A DNA stretch of 64,000 bases from Acidobacterium sp. S8 (GCF_009765985.1 NZ_LMUM01000037.1:860747-924746); one strand, 5' to 3'; shown: positions 42,363 to 51,857, numbered from the stretch's first letter. Program-made: numbers and translations. Notes: a model not told the origin generated them from the letters alone.

Positions 42363-44366
42363 CTATTCGCTGCCTACCATTTTCTTTTCCAGAATCGGCT
42401 TCCAGTGCTTTTGCGACGTCGGCTCCATCTCTGGCACACGGCGCATCGCCACCGCATATGCGGCATGTGCCGAAGCCTTGTCCCCTGTAGCTGTAAAAAC
42501 GTCGCCCAGGGCGATATTTGCGTCGAAGCCCTCCGGAACCAGCGCTACTGCTTGCTGCGCCGCAGCCAGCGCTGCCTGCGGATTGTCCTTCATCTGGGAG
42601 TGCGTCTGCTGCTCATAGCCAAGTGCAGCAGCATCCGGTAGAGCGAAGTCTCCATAGAAGACGGCCACGCCATTCGCAATCACATCGTCCGGTTTGCACT
42701 CGAAAAGCGCCTGATAGGGATTCCGCACTTTTGTTCCGAACTCGAATCCATTCAAGTCGGCAAGGCTGATCAGGACCGGGCCATGCACGACCGGCGGCAA
42801 CGCAATGTCGTACTCGTACATGGTGTCGAGCGTCGGCAGCAACTTGCAGGGGACACCATAATCGCTGGGAAGAAGAAACGGAGCAGGAAAATAGGCGAAC
42901 CAGCAGTCCTTGACGTTATGCGCATCGAGCCATTGCTTCGTCCACTTCAACTCCTGTCCCCATTCCGTCGCCGAATCGGAAAAATACAGATGCGTTTTCG
43001 TTGGGCCGCCCCACAGTGTGTTTGCATACGGCATGTAATTGGGGAACATGCGCACCGAATCGATCACATGCCACAGAAGCAGTGCTCCTACGACACACGC
43101 CCATGCCTTTCGCTGCTGTGCCATCCATGCGGCACCGGCGCCCGCCAGCGCAAAGACAAACGGAAACACCGGCAACACATGCCGGATGCCGATATTGAGC
43201 GGTCCTGCCATAGCCGCCGCGAGATAGAACAATGCCGGCAGCGCGAGAAAGAAAACCTCGCGCGGACGGCGAACTTTGCCGGCAACAAAGGCATAGATGG
43301 CAAGCGCCAACAGCCCCAGAACGCCAACGCTCCACTTCAGTGAGAGCAGCACGGGAAAGTAGAACCACTGGCCATGTGCGTAGAGCTTTCCGAAGATGTA
43401 GGTCGGCATATAAATTCCGACCCGCTGCACGTCCACAAGTCCGTAAAGGTAACTCTCCGGTAAAAGATGGTGTCGTGCGCAGAAGGAGATCAGATGCTGC
43501 ATCACCGGAGAAAGCGAATTCAGCTGGCCTGACAGCGGCGGCATTTCCACGCCTGTCGGATGCATCGCATAGCGGAAGCTGTACACGCCCCACAGAACAA
43601 ACAGTGCGATCGCTGCAATTGCCGCCATTCCTGATACCAGGGACAGCACATCGCGGCCGGGCCACTTCCGGCCTGCCTTCCACCTGCCCGCGATCTCTCC
43701 GGCGGCAAGCAAAATCAATATCGGCAGCAGCAAAACCGTCGAGTGCTTGGCAGTGAGAGCCAGTCCGGTAGCAAGGCCGCACAGCGCAGCCCGTTGCCAG
43801 CGCATTGATTTCACAAAGCGATAGAAGGTATACACCGCGGCAAAAAAGCCACATGCCGCCCCCATGTCCGTGGTGACGAAGGGCGCGTTGGTCAACACTG
43901 TCGGGTCGAAGACGAACAGCATCATCGCGATGAGTCCCGCCCACGATCCAAACATCTCCCTTCCTGCGGCAAAAAGCAGCAACGCCAGCACCAGGGCAAA
44001 GACCAGAACGGTCATATGAATCCGGAAGAGCAGCGTATCCGCGCTGTAATGGCCTCCATATTTCGGGTCGTTACGGAAGAGCAGTTCCCGGCCGCCGTAG
44101 TACGACTCGGACTTGAAATATCTGCCCTGCCGGGGAGCGATCTTCAGGTCAAGCGGCAGCAGCGAGAGCGTCGCAATGAGCTTGACCAGCGGCGGATGCT
44201 CCGGGTTCAGACTGTATTCCCGGTGCTTCCAATTCATGTATCCGGCGTAGATGTGATCGCCCTCATCCCAACTGGCAGACTCCTGCCGCGTCGACAGCCC
44301 TACTTCTGCCACCATGATGAACAATATAGAGACGACTGCTCCCGCGACCCAATGCTTACGCTGCAT
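42363..44366 (-). CDS. GT-C (PMT/ArnT-like) glycosyltransferase with C-terminal TPR part
   Basis: A 667-residue membrane protein with about ten to eleven helices. The first periplasmic loop has SWDEGDHIYAGYMNWKHREY, whose Asp-Glu pair is the catalytic acid pattern of GT-C enzymes of the PMT/ArnT group, and NPEHPPLVKLIATLSLLPLD follows. These use a polyprenyl-phosphate sugar and transfer it to proteins, lipids or glycans outside the membrane. The last ~100 residues (NPQAALAAAQQAVALVPEGF, then ANIALGDVFTATGDKASAHA) look like TPR units, an addition to the core family. The gene stands alone. Acceptor and sugar are unknown. Confidence 0.85.
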   Translation of the reverse strand: MQRKHWVAGAVVSILFIMVAEVGLSTRQESASWDEGDHIYAGYMNWKHREYSLNPEHPPLVKLIATLSLLPLDLKIAPRQGRYFKSESYYGGRELLFRNDPKYGGHYSADTLLFRIHMTVLVFALVLALLLFAAGREMFGSWAGLIAMMLFVFDPTVLTNAPFVTTDMGAACGFFAAVYTFYRFVKSMRWQRAALCGLATGLALTAKHSTVLLLPILILLAAGEIAGRWKAGRKWPGRDVLSLVSGMAAIAAIALFVLWGVYSFRYAMHPTGVEMPPLSGQLNSLSPVMQHLISFCARHHLLPESYLYGLVDVQRVGIYMPTYIFGKLYAHGQWFYFPVLLSLKWSVGVLGLLALAIYAFVAGKVRRPREVFFLALPALFYLAAAMAGPLNIGIRHVLPVFPFVFALAGAGAAWMAQQRKAWACVVGALLLWHVIDSVRMFPNYMPYANTLWGGPTKTHLYFSDSATEWGQELKWTKQWLDAHNVKDCWFAYFPAPFLLPSDYGVPCKLLPTLDTMYEYDIALPPVVHGPVLISLADLNGFEFGTKVRNPYQALFECKPDDVIANGVAVFYGDFALPDAAALGYEQQTHSQMKDNPQAALAAAQQAVALVPEGFDANIALGDVFTATGDKASAHAAYAVAMRRVPEMEPTSQKHWKPILEKKMVGSE

Positions 44367-44743
44367 GTACTTACCTCGGTTTCGAGATCATATCGCGGCA
44401 TCCGTCTGTCTCCTCGAAACAGCATCTCGACGAGAGCAAAAAACGCATTTTTCGGTCACTTTCGAGGGGGAAATTGCCCCTCTGACGCTTCGCCTGCCTT
44501 GACATAAGCCACCCCCTGCTGAAAAGCTATGGTGCTAGGACCTCTCCGGCCTCTTTGATCTGTTTTTATTGCTTGAGCCATGGTTGCGGCGTCATGGGCG
44601 ACGGGATTCGGGGTCTGTGTTCCTGAAGGAAATAGCAGCCGTTTTCCCGTAAAGAAGACGTTGGCGCTGTCCAAAGACCTTCCGCGGATACAAACTATGT
44701 GTCACTGCATCGCGCAAAGCTATGCAATGAAAAGGATTGCACG
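44367..44743. other. Intergenic region upstream of yajC
   Basis: No gene is supported in these 377 bp. A hairpin GAGGGG / CCCCTC lies around 44464-44481. TTGACA occurs near 44499 but no -10 is found at a normal distance. AAGGA at about 44732 is the ribosome binding site of yajC. Confidence 0.5.
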
Positions 44744-45052
44744 TTGAACGCAACACTACTGCTAGCCGGCGCACTTCCTCCGGGCCTGGTCTCTTTTCTG
44801 CCCTTCGTTGTTATCATTGCTGTTTTTTATCTCCTGCTCATCCGCCCCAATCAGAACAAGCAGAAGCAATGGCAGCAGATGCTCAGCAATCTAAAGCCAG
44901 GCGACAAAGTGACTACCACAGGCGGCATCCGCGGCATAATCATGTCCATCAAGGAAGACGCCATCCAGCTGCGCGTAGCGCCGGACAATATCAAACTGGA
45001 AGTAGTCAAGAGCGCCATCGCTTCCGTAACCACAGATGAGGCCGCTAAGTAG
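44744..45052 (+). CDS. yajC: Preprotein translocase accessory subunit YajC
   Basis: YajC is a small membrane protein associated with SecDF. The 102-residue product has one helix (FLPFVVIIAVFYLLLIRP) ending in RPNQNKQKQWQQML, then the conserved LKPGDKVTTTGGIRGIIMSI. I use TTG 44744 because AGGA lies seven bases upstream; the frame is open to a GTG at 44699, which has no site and adds a non-conserved stretch. It is followed by secD and secF, the standard order. Confidence 0.95.
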   Translation: MNATLLLAGALPPGLVSFLPFVVIIAVFYLLLIRPNQNKQKQWQQMLSNLKPGDKVTTTGGIRGIIMSIKEDAIQLRVAPDNIKLEVVKSAIASVTTDEAAK

Positions 45053-45074
45053 CCCGCACTCGATTTGAATTCCC

Positions 45075-46691
45075 ATGCGTAAGAATCTCACTCAAAAAAC
45101 TATTCTGATCTTCGCGGTCCTGATCGTCTTCATCTTCGGCATCATCGGCATTCCCAAAGGATTGACCGGAACAGCGCTGAAGGCGTCGCTCCTCGACCGC
45201 ATCCACCTTGGTCTTGATCTAAAGGGCGGCACGCACCTGATCCTGCAGGTGATGACCGACGAAGCCGTGAACTCGCAGACGACGAATGATGCCGCGCACA
45301 TCCAGGCCGATATGCAGCAGAACGGCATCACCGTCGGCTCCGTCATGCCCGATGCCTCGCATCCACAGGCCATCGTGATCAATGGTGCTCCGGCTGACCG
45401 TTCCGGCGATGTTCGCAATGTGCTGAACCAGCGTTACGGCGCCCAGTACGACGTCGCGTCCGGCGCGAACAACACCTTCACGCTGACCATGAAGCCCAGC
45501 GCGGTTGCGGACCTGAAAAAGCGCACCCTCGAACAGGCCATTGAAGTCATCCGCACACGCGTCGACACACTCGGCGTCAGTGAGCCGGTGATCCAGGAGT
45601 ACAACCTCGGCAGCGACCAGATCCTCGTCGAGCTTCCCGGCGTTGACGACCCGGCTCGCGTGAAGGACGTGATCCAGTCCACCGCGCGTCTTGAGTTGCA
45701 CCTTGTGCAGGGTGGCCCCTGGTCCGACGAGCAGGCAGCGCTCCAGGCGCTCGGCGGCAGCGTTCCTTATGATTCGCTCCTGCTGCACACCGCGCCCGGC
45801 GCCTCGGCTCCCGGCAGCGGCGATCAGATCTACCAGATCAAGCGCGCAGCCGAAGTCGGCGGCACCGACATCCGCGATGCCCAGGCATCGCGCAACCAGA
45901 ACACCAACGAGCCCGAAGTGGTCTTCTACCTGACCACCGCTGCCGGTAACCATTTCGCTGACTTCACCACCGCGAACAAGGGCAAGGCGCTCTGCGTCGT
46001 TCTCGACAACAAAATCTACGAAGTAGCCAACATTCATGACACCATCCGCGACCAGGGAACGATCTCGGGCGGCGGCATCACCGAGCAGCAGTCGAAGGAC
46101 CTTTCCATGCTGTTGCGGACCGGCGCGCTACCCGCATCGATCCACTACCTGCAGGAGAGCACCGTCGGCCCGTCGCTCGGCGCGGATTCGATCCGGCAGG
46201 GCGTGATGGCTGCCGTGGTCGGCATGCTGGCAGTCATGATCTTCATGCTCTTCTACTATCGTGGAGCCGGCATTAACGCCGATCTGGCACTCTTTCTCAA
46301 TCTCGTCATCCTGCTCGGTTTCATGGGCTTTACCGGACAGGTGCTTACGCTGCCGGGCATCGCCGGCGTGATTTTGACAGTCGGTATGGGCGTCGATTCG
46401 AACGTGCTGATCTTCGAGCGTATCCGTGAAGAACTGCACGCAGGCAAGTCGCCGGCAGCGGCTGTTGACCAGGGCTTCGCACATGCGTGGACAACGATCA
46501 TCGACACGCACGTGACGACCATCGTCTCGGCTGCCATTCTGTTTATTTTTGGAACCGGACCGGTGCGCGGCTTTGCCGTCACGCTGACCTTCGGTTTGCT
46601 CGCCAACCTGTTTACTGCTGTCTTTGTCTCGCGCGTTATCTTCGATTCGCACCTGAACAAGAAGCAGCGCGGCGAAGCGATTTCAATTTAG
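45075..46691 (+). CDS. secD: Protein translocase subunit SecD
   Basis: SecD, with SecF, drives protein export across the inner membrane using the proton gradient. The 538-residue protein has the first helix (TILIFAVLIVFIFGIIGIP), the D1 motif HLGLDLKGGTHLILQVMTDE, the P1 periplasmic domain, and the last five helices with GMGVDSNVLIFERIREEL (D4-type motif) near residue 435. It starts 22 bp after yajC. A ~45-residue insert compared with short SecDs lies in the P1 region. secF follows 52 bp later. Confidence 0.97.
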   Translation: MRKNLTQKTILIFAVLIVFIFGIIGIPKGLTGTALKASLLDRIHLGLDLKGGTHLILQVMTDEAVNSQTTNDAAHIQADMQQNGITVGSVMPDASHPQAIVINGAPADRSGDVRNVLNQRYGAQYDVASGANNTFTLTMKPSAVADLKKRTLEQAIEVIRTRVDTLGVSEPVIQEYNLGSDQILVELPGVDDPARVKDVIQSTARLELHLVQGGPWSDEQAALQALGGSVPYDSLLLHTAPGASAPGSGDQIYQIKRAAEVGGTDIRDAQASRNQNTNEPEVVFYLTTAAGNHFADFTTANKGKALCVVLDNKIYEVANIHDTIRDQGTISGGGITEQQSKDLSMLLRTGALPASIHYLQESTVGPSLGADSIRQGVMAAVVGMLAVMIFMLFYYRGAGINADLALFLNLVILLGFMGFTGQVLTLPGIAGVILTVGMGVDSNVLIFERIREELHAGKSPAAAVDQGFAHAWTTIIDTHVTTIVSAAILFIFGTGPVRGFAVTLTFGLLANLFTAVFVSRVIFDSHLNKKQRGEAISI

Positions 46692-46743
46692 GTATTACCC
46701 GCCTTCGGGCGCAGGAAAGAAATTTAGGAGCAGGCGGAAATCC

Positions 46744-47946
46744 GTGGAACTGTTTCGTGATGTAAAAATCGATTGGCTGGGAAAGAAGTGGTATTTCCTC
46801 GGCTTCTCACTCATCTTCAGCGTGGCGGGCGTACTCTCGCTGCTTTTCTGGCATGGTCTGCCACAGGACGTTGACTTCCGCGGCGGCACCGTCGTGCGCG
46901 TAAAATTCGACCAGCAGCCGAATGTCGATCACATCCGCGCTGCGGCAGACAAGGCCGGGCTCAAGGATGTGCGCATCCAGACCATCGTCGGTGGGCAGGC
47001 TACGAACAACGAAGTCATCATCGCGCTGGCGCAGAAGGCGAATGAAGCGTCACTCGACGCCGGTCGCGCCACTATCCTGCAGACGCTTGAAGCCAACTAT
47101 GCGCATGACGCCGGCGGTCCGGGGAAAATTGACCTCGACAATGCCAGCCAGGTCGCGCTGGCAGATTGGCTCGCGCAGAAGGACCCGGAGCATCTCGGTG
47201 CGAGCGACGCCACTGCGCAGCACTATGCGCAGCAGGCAACCGCAATCTTCGACTATCGCAATGGCCGGGGCGGCCTGATCGACTCCATTGACGGTCTCGC
47301 TACCGTGACCACCCCGGCAGTTCTCGGCGAATTGAAGCAGGACGCCTATCTCTCCGGCTTCACCATCCGCAACGTCGAAATCGTAGGCCCCCAGGTCGGC
47401 GCACAGCTTAAGAAACAGGCCCTGCTGGCAACGCTCTATTCGTTGGCGGGAATGCTGGTCTATCTCTGGTTCCGCTTTGAGCTGATCTATGGTGTGGCCG
47501 CGGTTGTCGCCGTATTCCATGACACCCTGATCACCGTCGGAGCCTTCAGTCTTGCGGACAAGGAAATCTCGCTGACTGTCATCGCTGCCATTCTGACCCT
47601 GGTCGGCTACTCGATGAACGACACCATCGTCGTCTTCGACCGTATCCGCGAGAACCTGCGCCTTACCCGTCGCGAGCCACTCGCCGCCGTCGTTAACCGC
47701 AGCATCAACCAGACGCTGAGCCGGACGGTGCTGACATCGGGCCTGACCTTCCTGACCGTGCTCTCCCTCTATCTTTTCGGCGGTGAAGTGCTGCACGCCT
47801 TCTCCTTTGCACTGGTCGTCGGCATTCTCATCGGCACCTATTCTTCCATCGCAGTAGCAGCACCCATGCTGGTGGCTTATCAGGAGTGGCGTCAGCAGCG
47901 TGGCAAAGGCGCGGTTTTGCCCGCGGCAAAAAAAGCCCGGGTGTAG
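46744..47946 (+). CDS. secF: Protein translocase subunit SecF
   Basis: The 400-residue SecF has the first helix and the motif GLPQDVDFRGGTVVRVKFDQ, then a periplasmic domain and the conserved YSMNDTIVVFDRIRENLRL with an RSINQTLSRTVLTSGLTFLT helix. Compared with E. coli SecF (~320 residues) an extra ~70 residues lie in the periplasmic domain (around residues 100-180, with many Asp and Gln). The start is GTG with a GGA-rich site before it. It closes the yajC-secD-secF unit, ended by a terminator 15 bp downstream. Confidence 0.97.
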   Translation: MELFRDVKIDWLGKKWYFLGFSLIFSVAGVLSLLFWHGLPQDVDFRGGTVVRVKFDQQPNVDHIRAAADKAGLKDVRIQTIVGGQATNNEVIIALAQKANEASLDAGRATILQTLEANYAHDAGGPGKIDLDNASQVALADWLAQKDPEHLGASDATAQHYAQQATAIFDYRNGRGGLIDSIDGLATVTTPAVLGELKQDAYLSGFTIRNVEIVGPQVGAQLKKQALLATLYSLAGMLVYLWFRFELIYGVAAVVAVFHDTLITVGAFSLADKEISLTVIAAILTLVGYSMNDTIVVFDRIRENLRLTRREPLAAVVNRSINQTLSRTVLTSGLTFLTVLSLYLFGGEVLHAFSFALVVGILIGTYSSIAVAAPMLVAYQEWRQQRGKGAVLPAAKKARV

Positions 47947-47961
47947 CGTTTCCAGAGACAT

Positions 47962-47996
47962 GCCGAGTGTGATATAGGTTTTCCACTCGGCTTTTT
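47962..47996 (+). terminator. Intrinsic terminator of the secDF unit
   Basis: GCCGAGTG pairs with CACTCGGC (loop 14 nt) and is followed by five T. It lies 15 bp after the secF stop. Confidence 0.9.
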
Positions 47997-48098
47997 CAGA
48001 GTTCGACACCCGCTTAAAAAAAAGTCCGGGCAACCGGGAACAAACAAACACCCGTCTGGTGTCTATATGTGGTAACAAGTTTCTGGAAGAGGTAGGCC

Positions 48099-48830
48099 AT
48101 GTTTGAAGATTCCCTGATGGAATCGGGCGGCAAGATTAAGACCAAGAGCAAATACCTAACAATCATTGGATTTGTCTTGAACGGGTCGATTCTCGCTGCC
48201 ATGATCCTCTATCCGCTGATTAATCCGGATGCGCTGCCAAAAGCGATGATGGCAACCCTGCTGGTCGCACCGCCACCGCCGCCACCGCCGCCACCCCCGC
48301 CGCCGCCGCAGGCCCCTGTACATGTACAGAAGATCGTCTCTGAGATGTTGAACAACCAGCTGACGGCACCCACCAAGATTCCGAAAGACATCAAGATGGT
48401 CAAGGAAGAGGCCGCTCCTCCCAGCACCGGTGTTGCCGGTATGGAAGGCATGGGCGGTGGCTCATCCGGTGGCGTTCTCGGCGGTGTCCTCGGAGGAATT
48501 GGTAATGGTCCCGCGCCGGTCGTGAAAGCGGCTGCGCCAAAGAAGGTTGCCGTCTCATCGGGCGTTATGCAGGGCAATTTGCTGGTAAAAACTGTTCCGC
48601 AGTATCCAGCCATTGCCAAGGCAGCCCGCATCCAAGGAACCGTTGTACTTCAGGCAACGATTTCCAAGTCCGGCACCATCGAAAACTTGCACGTAGTCAG
48701 TGGTCCGCCTATGTTGCAGCAGGCGGCCATGGACGCGGTAAGGTCCTGGCGGTATAAACCCTATCTTCTCAACAGTGAGCCGGTAGAGGTGGAAACGCAG
48801 GTGAACGTGGTCTTCAGCCTCGGCGGTTGA
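48099..48830 (+). CDS. TonB-like energy transducer
   Basis: A 243-residue TonB family protein. It has one N-terminal helix (YLTIIGFVLNGSILAAMILY), a run of 13 consecutive prolines, a Gly/Pro-rich spacer with GGGSSGGVLGGVLGGIGN, and a C-terminal TonB domain with VKTVPQYPAIAKAARIQGTV and AAMDAVRSWRYKPYLLNSEP. It should span the periplasm and pass energy from ExbB-ExbD to TonB-dependent receptors. GGAAGAGG precedes the ATG. exbB and two exbD genes follow, so this is a complete motor. Confidence 0.95.
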   Translation: MFEDSLMESGGKIKTKSKYLTIIGFVLNGSILAAMILYPLINPDALPKAMMATLLVAPPPPPPPPPPPPPQAPVHVQKIVSEMLNNQLTAPTKIPKDIKMVKEEAAPPSTGVAGMEGMGGGSSGGVLGGVLGGIGNGPAPVVKAAAPKKVAVSSGVMQGNLLVKTVPQYPAIAKAARIQGTVVLQATISKSGTIENLHVVSGPPMLQQAAMDAVRSWRYKPYLLNSEPVEVETQVNVVFSLGG

Positions 48831-48953
48831 TGCCCGTACTCATCATCCTGCCGCTCCGGCGCAGTGCGCCGCAGCGGTGAACCGAAGGCAGCCACGCGCA
48901 TTTCGCGCAGGTATTTCTTAACAGCAGCAAACTCCTCAGGAGGAAAGATTCAC

Positions 48954-49691
48954 GTGATTCTCGCTCATCTGACACAAGCATTTCACCCGGCTACGCTGGC
49001 CTTTTTCCAAGATCAGACCGTAGGTTTCAGCCCCATCGACCTGTGGAACAACATGGGCTCGCTCGCCAAGGGCGTTGTCATCATTCTGTTCATCATGTCG
49101 ATCTGGTCTCTGGCCGTCATCATCGACCGCTGGCTCTACTTCAGCGCAGCCCGCAAGCAGTCGCGTGAGTTCGCTCCCCGCGTTGCTGGCGCTCTCAAGG
49201 AAGGCAAGCTGGACGAGGCCATCAAGGTCGCCGATCGGAACAAGAAGTCGCACCTGGCTGAAGTTGTAACAGCCGGTCTGCAGGAGTTCCGCAACTACGG
49301 CAGCGGCGGCGCCGTGACCGAGGATCAAATTGAGTCCTCCAAACGCGCCCTCGAACGGTCCGAAGCCATTGTGCACGCCAAGCTGAAGCGTGGCCTGGGC
49401 GGACTGGCCACCATTGGTTCCACGGCTCCGTTTATCGGACTCTTCGGAACGGTCATCGGTATCTTGAACGCATTCCGTCAGATCGCAACCCAGAAGACCT
49501 CGGGTATCGGCGCAGTCGCCGGCGGTATTTCTGAAGCACTCGTGACAACCGCCTTCGGTCTGCTGGTCGCTATTCCTGCCGTTATGACGTTCAACTACTT
49601 CACCAACAAGGTGGAAGCGTTCGACGTCGAAATGGACAACTCCTCGAGCGAACTGATCGACTACTTCCTCAAGCAGGGCAACCGCCGTTAA
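48954..49691 (+). CDS. exbB: ExbB/TolQ family proton channel subunit
   Basis: A 245-residue MotA/TolQ/ExbB protein with three helices: GSLAKGVVIILFIMSIWSLA near the N-terminus, and GLGGLATIGSTAPFIGLFGT and ALVTTAFGLLVAIPAVMTFN in the C-terminal part. It forms the proton channel that energises TonB with ExbD. I use GTG 48954, which has AGGAGG seven to eight bases upstream; the open frame extends 30 codons upstream without similarity. It is 123 bp after tonB and 147 bp before the first exbD. Confidence 0.94.
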   Translation: MILAHLTQAFHPATLAFFQDQTVGFSPIDLWNNMGSLAKGVVIILFIMSIWSLAVIIDRWLYFSAARKQSREFAPRVAGALKEGKLDEAIKVADRNKKSHLAEVVTAGLQEFRNYGSGGAVTEDQIESSKRALERSEAIVHAKLKRGLGGLATIGSTAPFIGLFGTVIGILNAFRQIATQKTSGIGAVAGGISEALVTTAFGLLVAIPAVMTFNYFTNKVEAFDVEMDNSSSELIDYFLKQGNRR

Positions 49692-49731
49692 TTGGCGGGC
49701 GCGATAATCGGTGAGCGGGAATCCTGAGCTT

Positions 49732-49759
49732 GGAGCGGGGCTGCAAAATGCCCTGCTCC
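49732..49759 (+). promoter_or_regulatory. Stable hairpin between exbB and exbD
   Basis: GGAGCGGGGC pairs with GCCCTGCTCC (one G-U pair, 8-nt loop) and has no following T run, so it is not a terminator. It may protect the upstream exbB mRNA or adjust the ratio of ExbB to ExbD. Confidence 0.5.
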
Positions 49760-49838
49760 GGCAGTTTCAACCCGCAATCCAGGATGAAGAAGCTCGAGCT
49801 GAAAGCCCGGCATAGGATAGTGATCCGGGGGAGCATAA

Positions 49839-50300
49839 ATGGCAATCGTTAAAAGAAACGAAGGAAAAAAGGTCAACTCCAACATCAACGTCACCCCCAT
49901 GGTGGACGTGATGCTGGTGCTGTTGATTATCTTCATGGTCATTACGCCCATGCTCCAGAACAAGGTCAACGTGGAGCTGGCGCAGACCGATAACCCGACG
50001 GCCATGCCCGACGCCGACCACGAAGATGCCGTGGTGGTAGCGGTCACCCGCGACAGCAAGATTTTTCTGGGGCAGGATCAGGTTTCTCTCGCCGATCTCG
50101 GCGCGAAAGTTGGCGATCAGCTGCAGAACAAGACAAACAAAGAAGTGTTTTTCCGTGCGGATGCCCGCGCGCACTACGGCACTGTCATGGATGCGATCGA
50201 CGCCGTGCGTACCACGGGTGTGGAGCAGGTGGGCCTGTTGACCGAACAGCGTCAGGGCGCGGAAAATCGCCAGCCGCCCCCGAGTGCCGGCGGCGAATAA
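49839..50300 (+). CDS. exbD: ExbD/TolR family biopolymer transport protein (copy 1)
   Basis: A 153-residue ExbD with one helix whose start holds the essential Asp: [20 protein letters not shown]. The periplasmic domain continues with [20 protein letters not shown] and [20 protein letters not shown]. ExbD forms a dimer inside the ExbB ring and contacts TonB. GGGGGAG lies six bases before ATG. A second exbD follows 33 bp downstream, so two ExbD types are made from one transcript. Confidence 0.94.
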   Translation: MAIVKRNEGKKVNSNINVTPMVDVMLVLLIIFMVITPMLQNKVNVELAQTDNPTAMPDADHEDAVVVAVTRDSKIFLGQDQVSLADLGAKVGDQLQNKTNKEVFFRADARAHYGTVMDAIDAVRTTGVEQVGLLTEQRQGAENRQPPPSAGGE

Positions 50301-50333
50301 GCACAACGCAGCGGAGAAATGAGGAACTGACTT

Positions 50334-50771
50334 ATGGCTATGGGAAGTGGCAGCGGTCCGGGTGGACTCAATGCCGATATCAACGTTACCCCTCTGATCG
50401 ACGTCCTGTTGGTGCTGTTGATCATCTTCATGGTCATCGTGCCAGTTACGCCGAAGGGCTTGGATGCGCTGGTTCCCCAGCCGCCGAAGAACCCTCAGCA
50501 GCAGCAGCCGAATGATCGTACGATCGTCGTCTCGATCAACAATGGCCCCGGTGGAGTTCCGGCCTACCTGATCAATACGGACACCGTGGCAAAGACCGAT
50601 CTGAAAACCAGGCTCGATGCCATCTACTCGACCCGCGCCGAAAAGGTGATGTTCATTAAGGGTGACCCCGAACTGAACTTTACTTCCGTGGCGGAGGTTG
50701 TGGATATGGCCCATGGTGTGGGCGTGGACCACATCGGACTGATTACGCCGAAGATTGAAGCGGGCCAATAG
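50334..50771 (+). CDS. ExbD/TolR family biopolymer transport protein (copy 2)
   Basis: A 145-residue ExbD with the same Asp-bearing helix, [20 protein letters not shown], after a short Gly/Ser-rich head. The periplasmic part has a Gln-rich spot ([16 protein letters not shown]) and [20 protein letters not shown]. It is a diverged paralogue of copy 1, mostly outside the helix. Its stop codon falls inside the loop of the terminator hairpin. Tandem exbD genes are common in Acidobacteria and related phyla; the division of labour is unknown. Confidence 0.94.
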   Translation: MAMGSGSGPGGLNADINVTPLIDVLLVLLIIFMVIVPVTPKGLDALVPQPPKNPQQQQPNDRTIVVSINNGPGGVPAYLINTDTVAKTDLKTRLDAIYSTRAEKVMFIKGDPELNFTSVAEVVDMAHGVGVDHIGLITPKIEAGQ

Positions 50772-50782
50772 GCCCGCTTTTT
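50760..50782 (+). terminator. Intrinsic terminator of the tonB-exbBD unit
   Basis: GCGGGCC pairs with GGCCCGC around AATA, followed by T5. The exbD copy 2 stop codon lies within it. Confidence 0.92.
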
Positions 50783-50933
50783 ACGGCCAGCCTGGGTTCC
50801 CTCGCCAAGTGCTTGCCATTCGACAGAAACAAATTACAATCACTGCGCAGATACTTTTTTTGCATCCCAATGCTATACGCGGTACATCGGGCGTAAGCTG
50901 GCGATCAGGCGATCAAAGGAGATGAGAGACAGA

Positions 50934-51770
50934 ATGAATCGAATCGCACGTTTTCCGGTAATGGCGGCCGCGTTCCTGGCGATGCTGACCATGACGACCG
51001 GGTGCAGCCGCCTCAAGGCCCGCGACCAGTTGAATAAGGGCGTGGCTGCCTATAAAAATGCCAGATACGAAGAGGCAATTGGTCATTTCCAGAATGCGGT
51101 GAATCTCGACCCCAAGCTTCCGATGGCGCGGCTTTACCTCGCCACCGCGTACGCGCAGCAGGTAGTTCCCGATTTAACAACGCCAGACAATCTCAAGAAC
51201 GCTAATCTGGCGATTCAGGGCTTCCAGGGTGTACTCGATCGTGATCCCAAGGACATCAGCAGCCTCAAGGGTATTGCTGGCCTTTACTTCCAGATTGACG
51301 AGTTTGACAAAGCCAAAGAATGGCAGCAGAAAGTGCTGGCCGTTGACCCTCAGGATGCCGAAGCCGCCTACACCATCGGAGTCATCGACTGGGGCATCGC
51401 GCATAAGAATTCAGTGAAGATTCTCTCTGAAGCCGGACTGCAGGATGACGGAAATGGAAACGCCAAGACGCCCAAGAAGACCTGCCAGACAATCGTGGAT
51501 CAGAACTCGGGGATTGTAAACGAAGGCATGCAGTACCTGCAGAAAGCCCTCGATATCCGCCCGACCTATGATGACGCGATGGCGTACATGAACCTCATGT
51601 ACCGCCAGAAGGCAAGTCTCGAGTGCGGCAACGATCAGGCCCGCAAGGATGACATTGCACAGGCTGATCAATGGCGCGAAAAAACCATGGGTACCCGCAA
51701 GGCTAACGAAGAGAAGAAGCTCAATCAGCCGGGCGGTATCGTGATGGACAGCTCAGGCAAAATGAAGTAA
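50934..51770 (+). CDS. TPR-repeat lipoprotein
   Basis: A 278-residue protein with a lipoprotein signal (MAAAFLAMLTMTTGCS, Cys near residue 23) and then TPR units: LNKGVAAYKNARYEEAIGHF QNAVNL-type first repeat, a second with DISSLKGIAGLYFQIDEFDK and further helices to the end. It is probably an outer- or inner-membrane periplasmic protein that binds other proteins. I use ATG 50934, as the ATG at 50922 directly abuts the AAGGAG site. It is flanked by terminators on both sides and so is its own unit. Confidence 0.88.
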   Translation: MNRIARFPVMAAAFLAMLTMTTGCSRLKARDQLNKGVAAYKNARYEEAIGHFQNAVNLDPKLPMARLYLATAYAQQVVPDLTTPDNLKNANLAIQGFQGVLDRDPKDISSLKGIAGLYFQIDEFDKAKEWQQKVLAVDPQDAEAAYTIGVIDWGIAHKNSVKILSEAGLQDDGNGNAKTPKKTCQTIVDQNSGIVNEGMQYLQKALDIRPTYDDAMAYMNLMYRQKASLECGNDQARKDDIAQADQWREKTMGTRKANEEKKLNQPGGIVMDSSGKMK

Positions 51771-51786
51771 TTCCGCTTTCAAAAGC

Positions 51787-51820
51787 AGCAAAAAGCCGCC
51801 GATTTCGGCGGCTTTTTGCT
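51787..51820 (+). terminator. Intrinsic terminator of the TPR lipoprotein gene
   Basis: AGCAAAAAGCCGCC and GGCGGCTTTTTGCT form a perfect 14-bp stem around GATTTC, with T5 inside the descending arm. It works in both directions. Confidence 0.9.
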
Positions 51821-51857
51821 GTCTAAAGCGTCCTTTTGCCGCGCAAATTGATCCGAT

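Noticed and set aside
42916-43944. A 342-codon minus-strand open frame overlapping the GT-C gene in another frame
   Set aside because: Its Arg/Cys-rich translation lacks membrane segments, while the chosen frame has regular helices.
47050-48078. A 342-codon minus-strand open frame across secF and its terminator
   Set aside because: secF is certain and the frame runs through a terminator; no domain is visible.
49767-50768. A 333-codon minus-strand open frame across both exbD genes
   Set aside because: Low-complexity His/Gln-rich translation opposite two certain genes.
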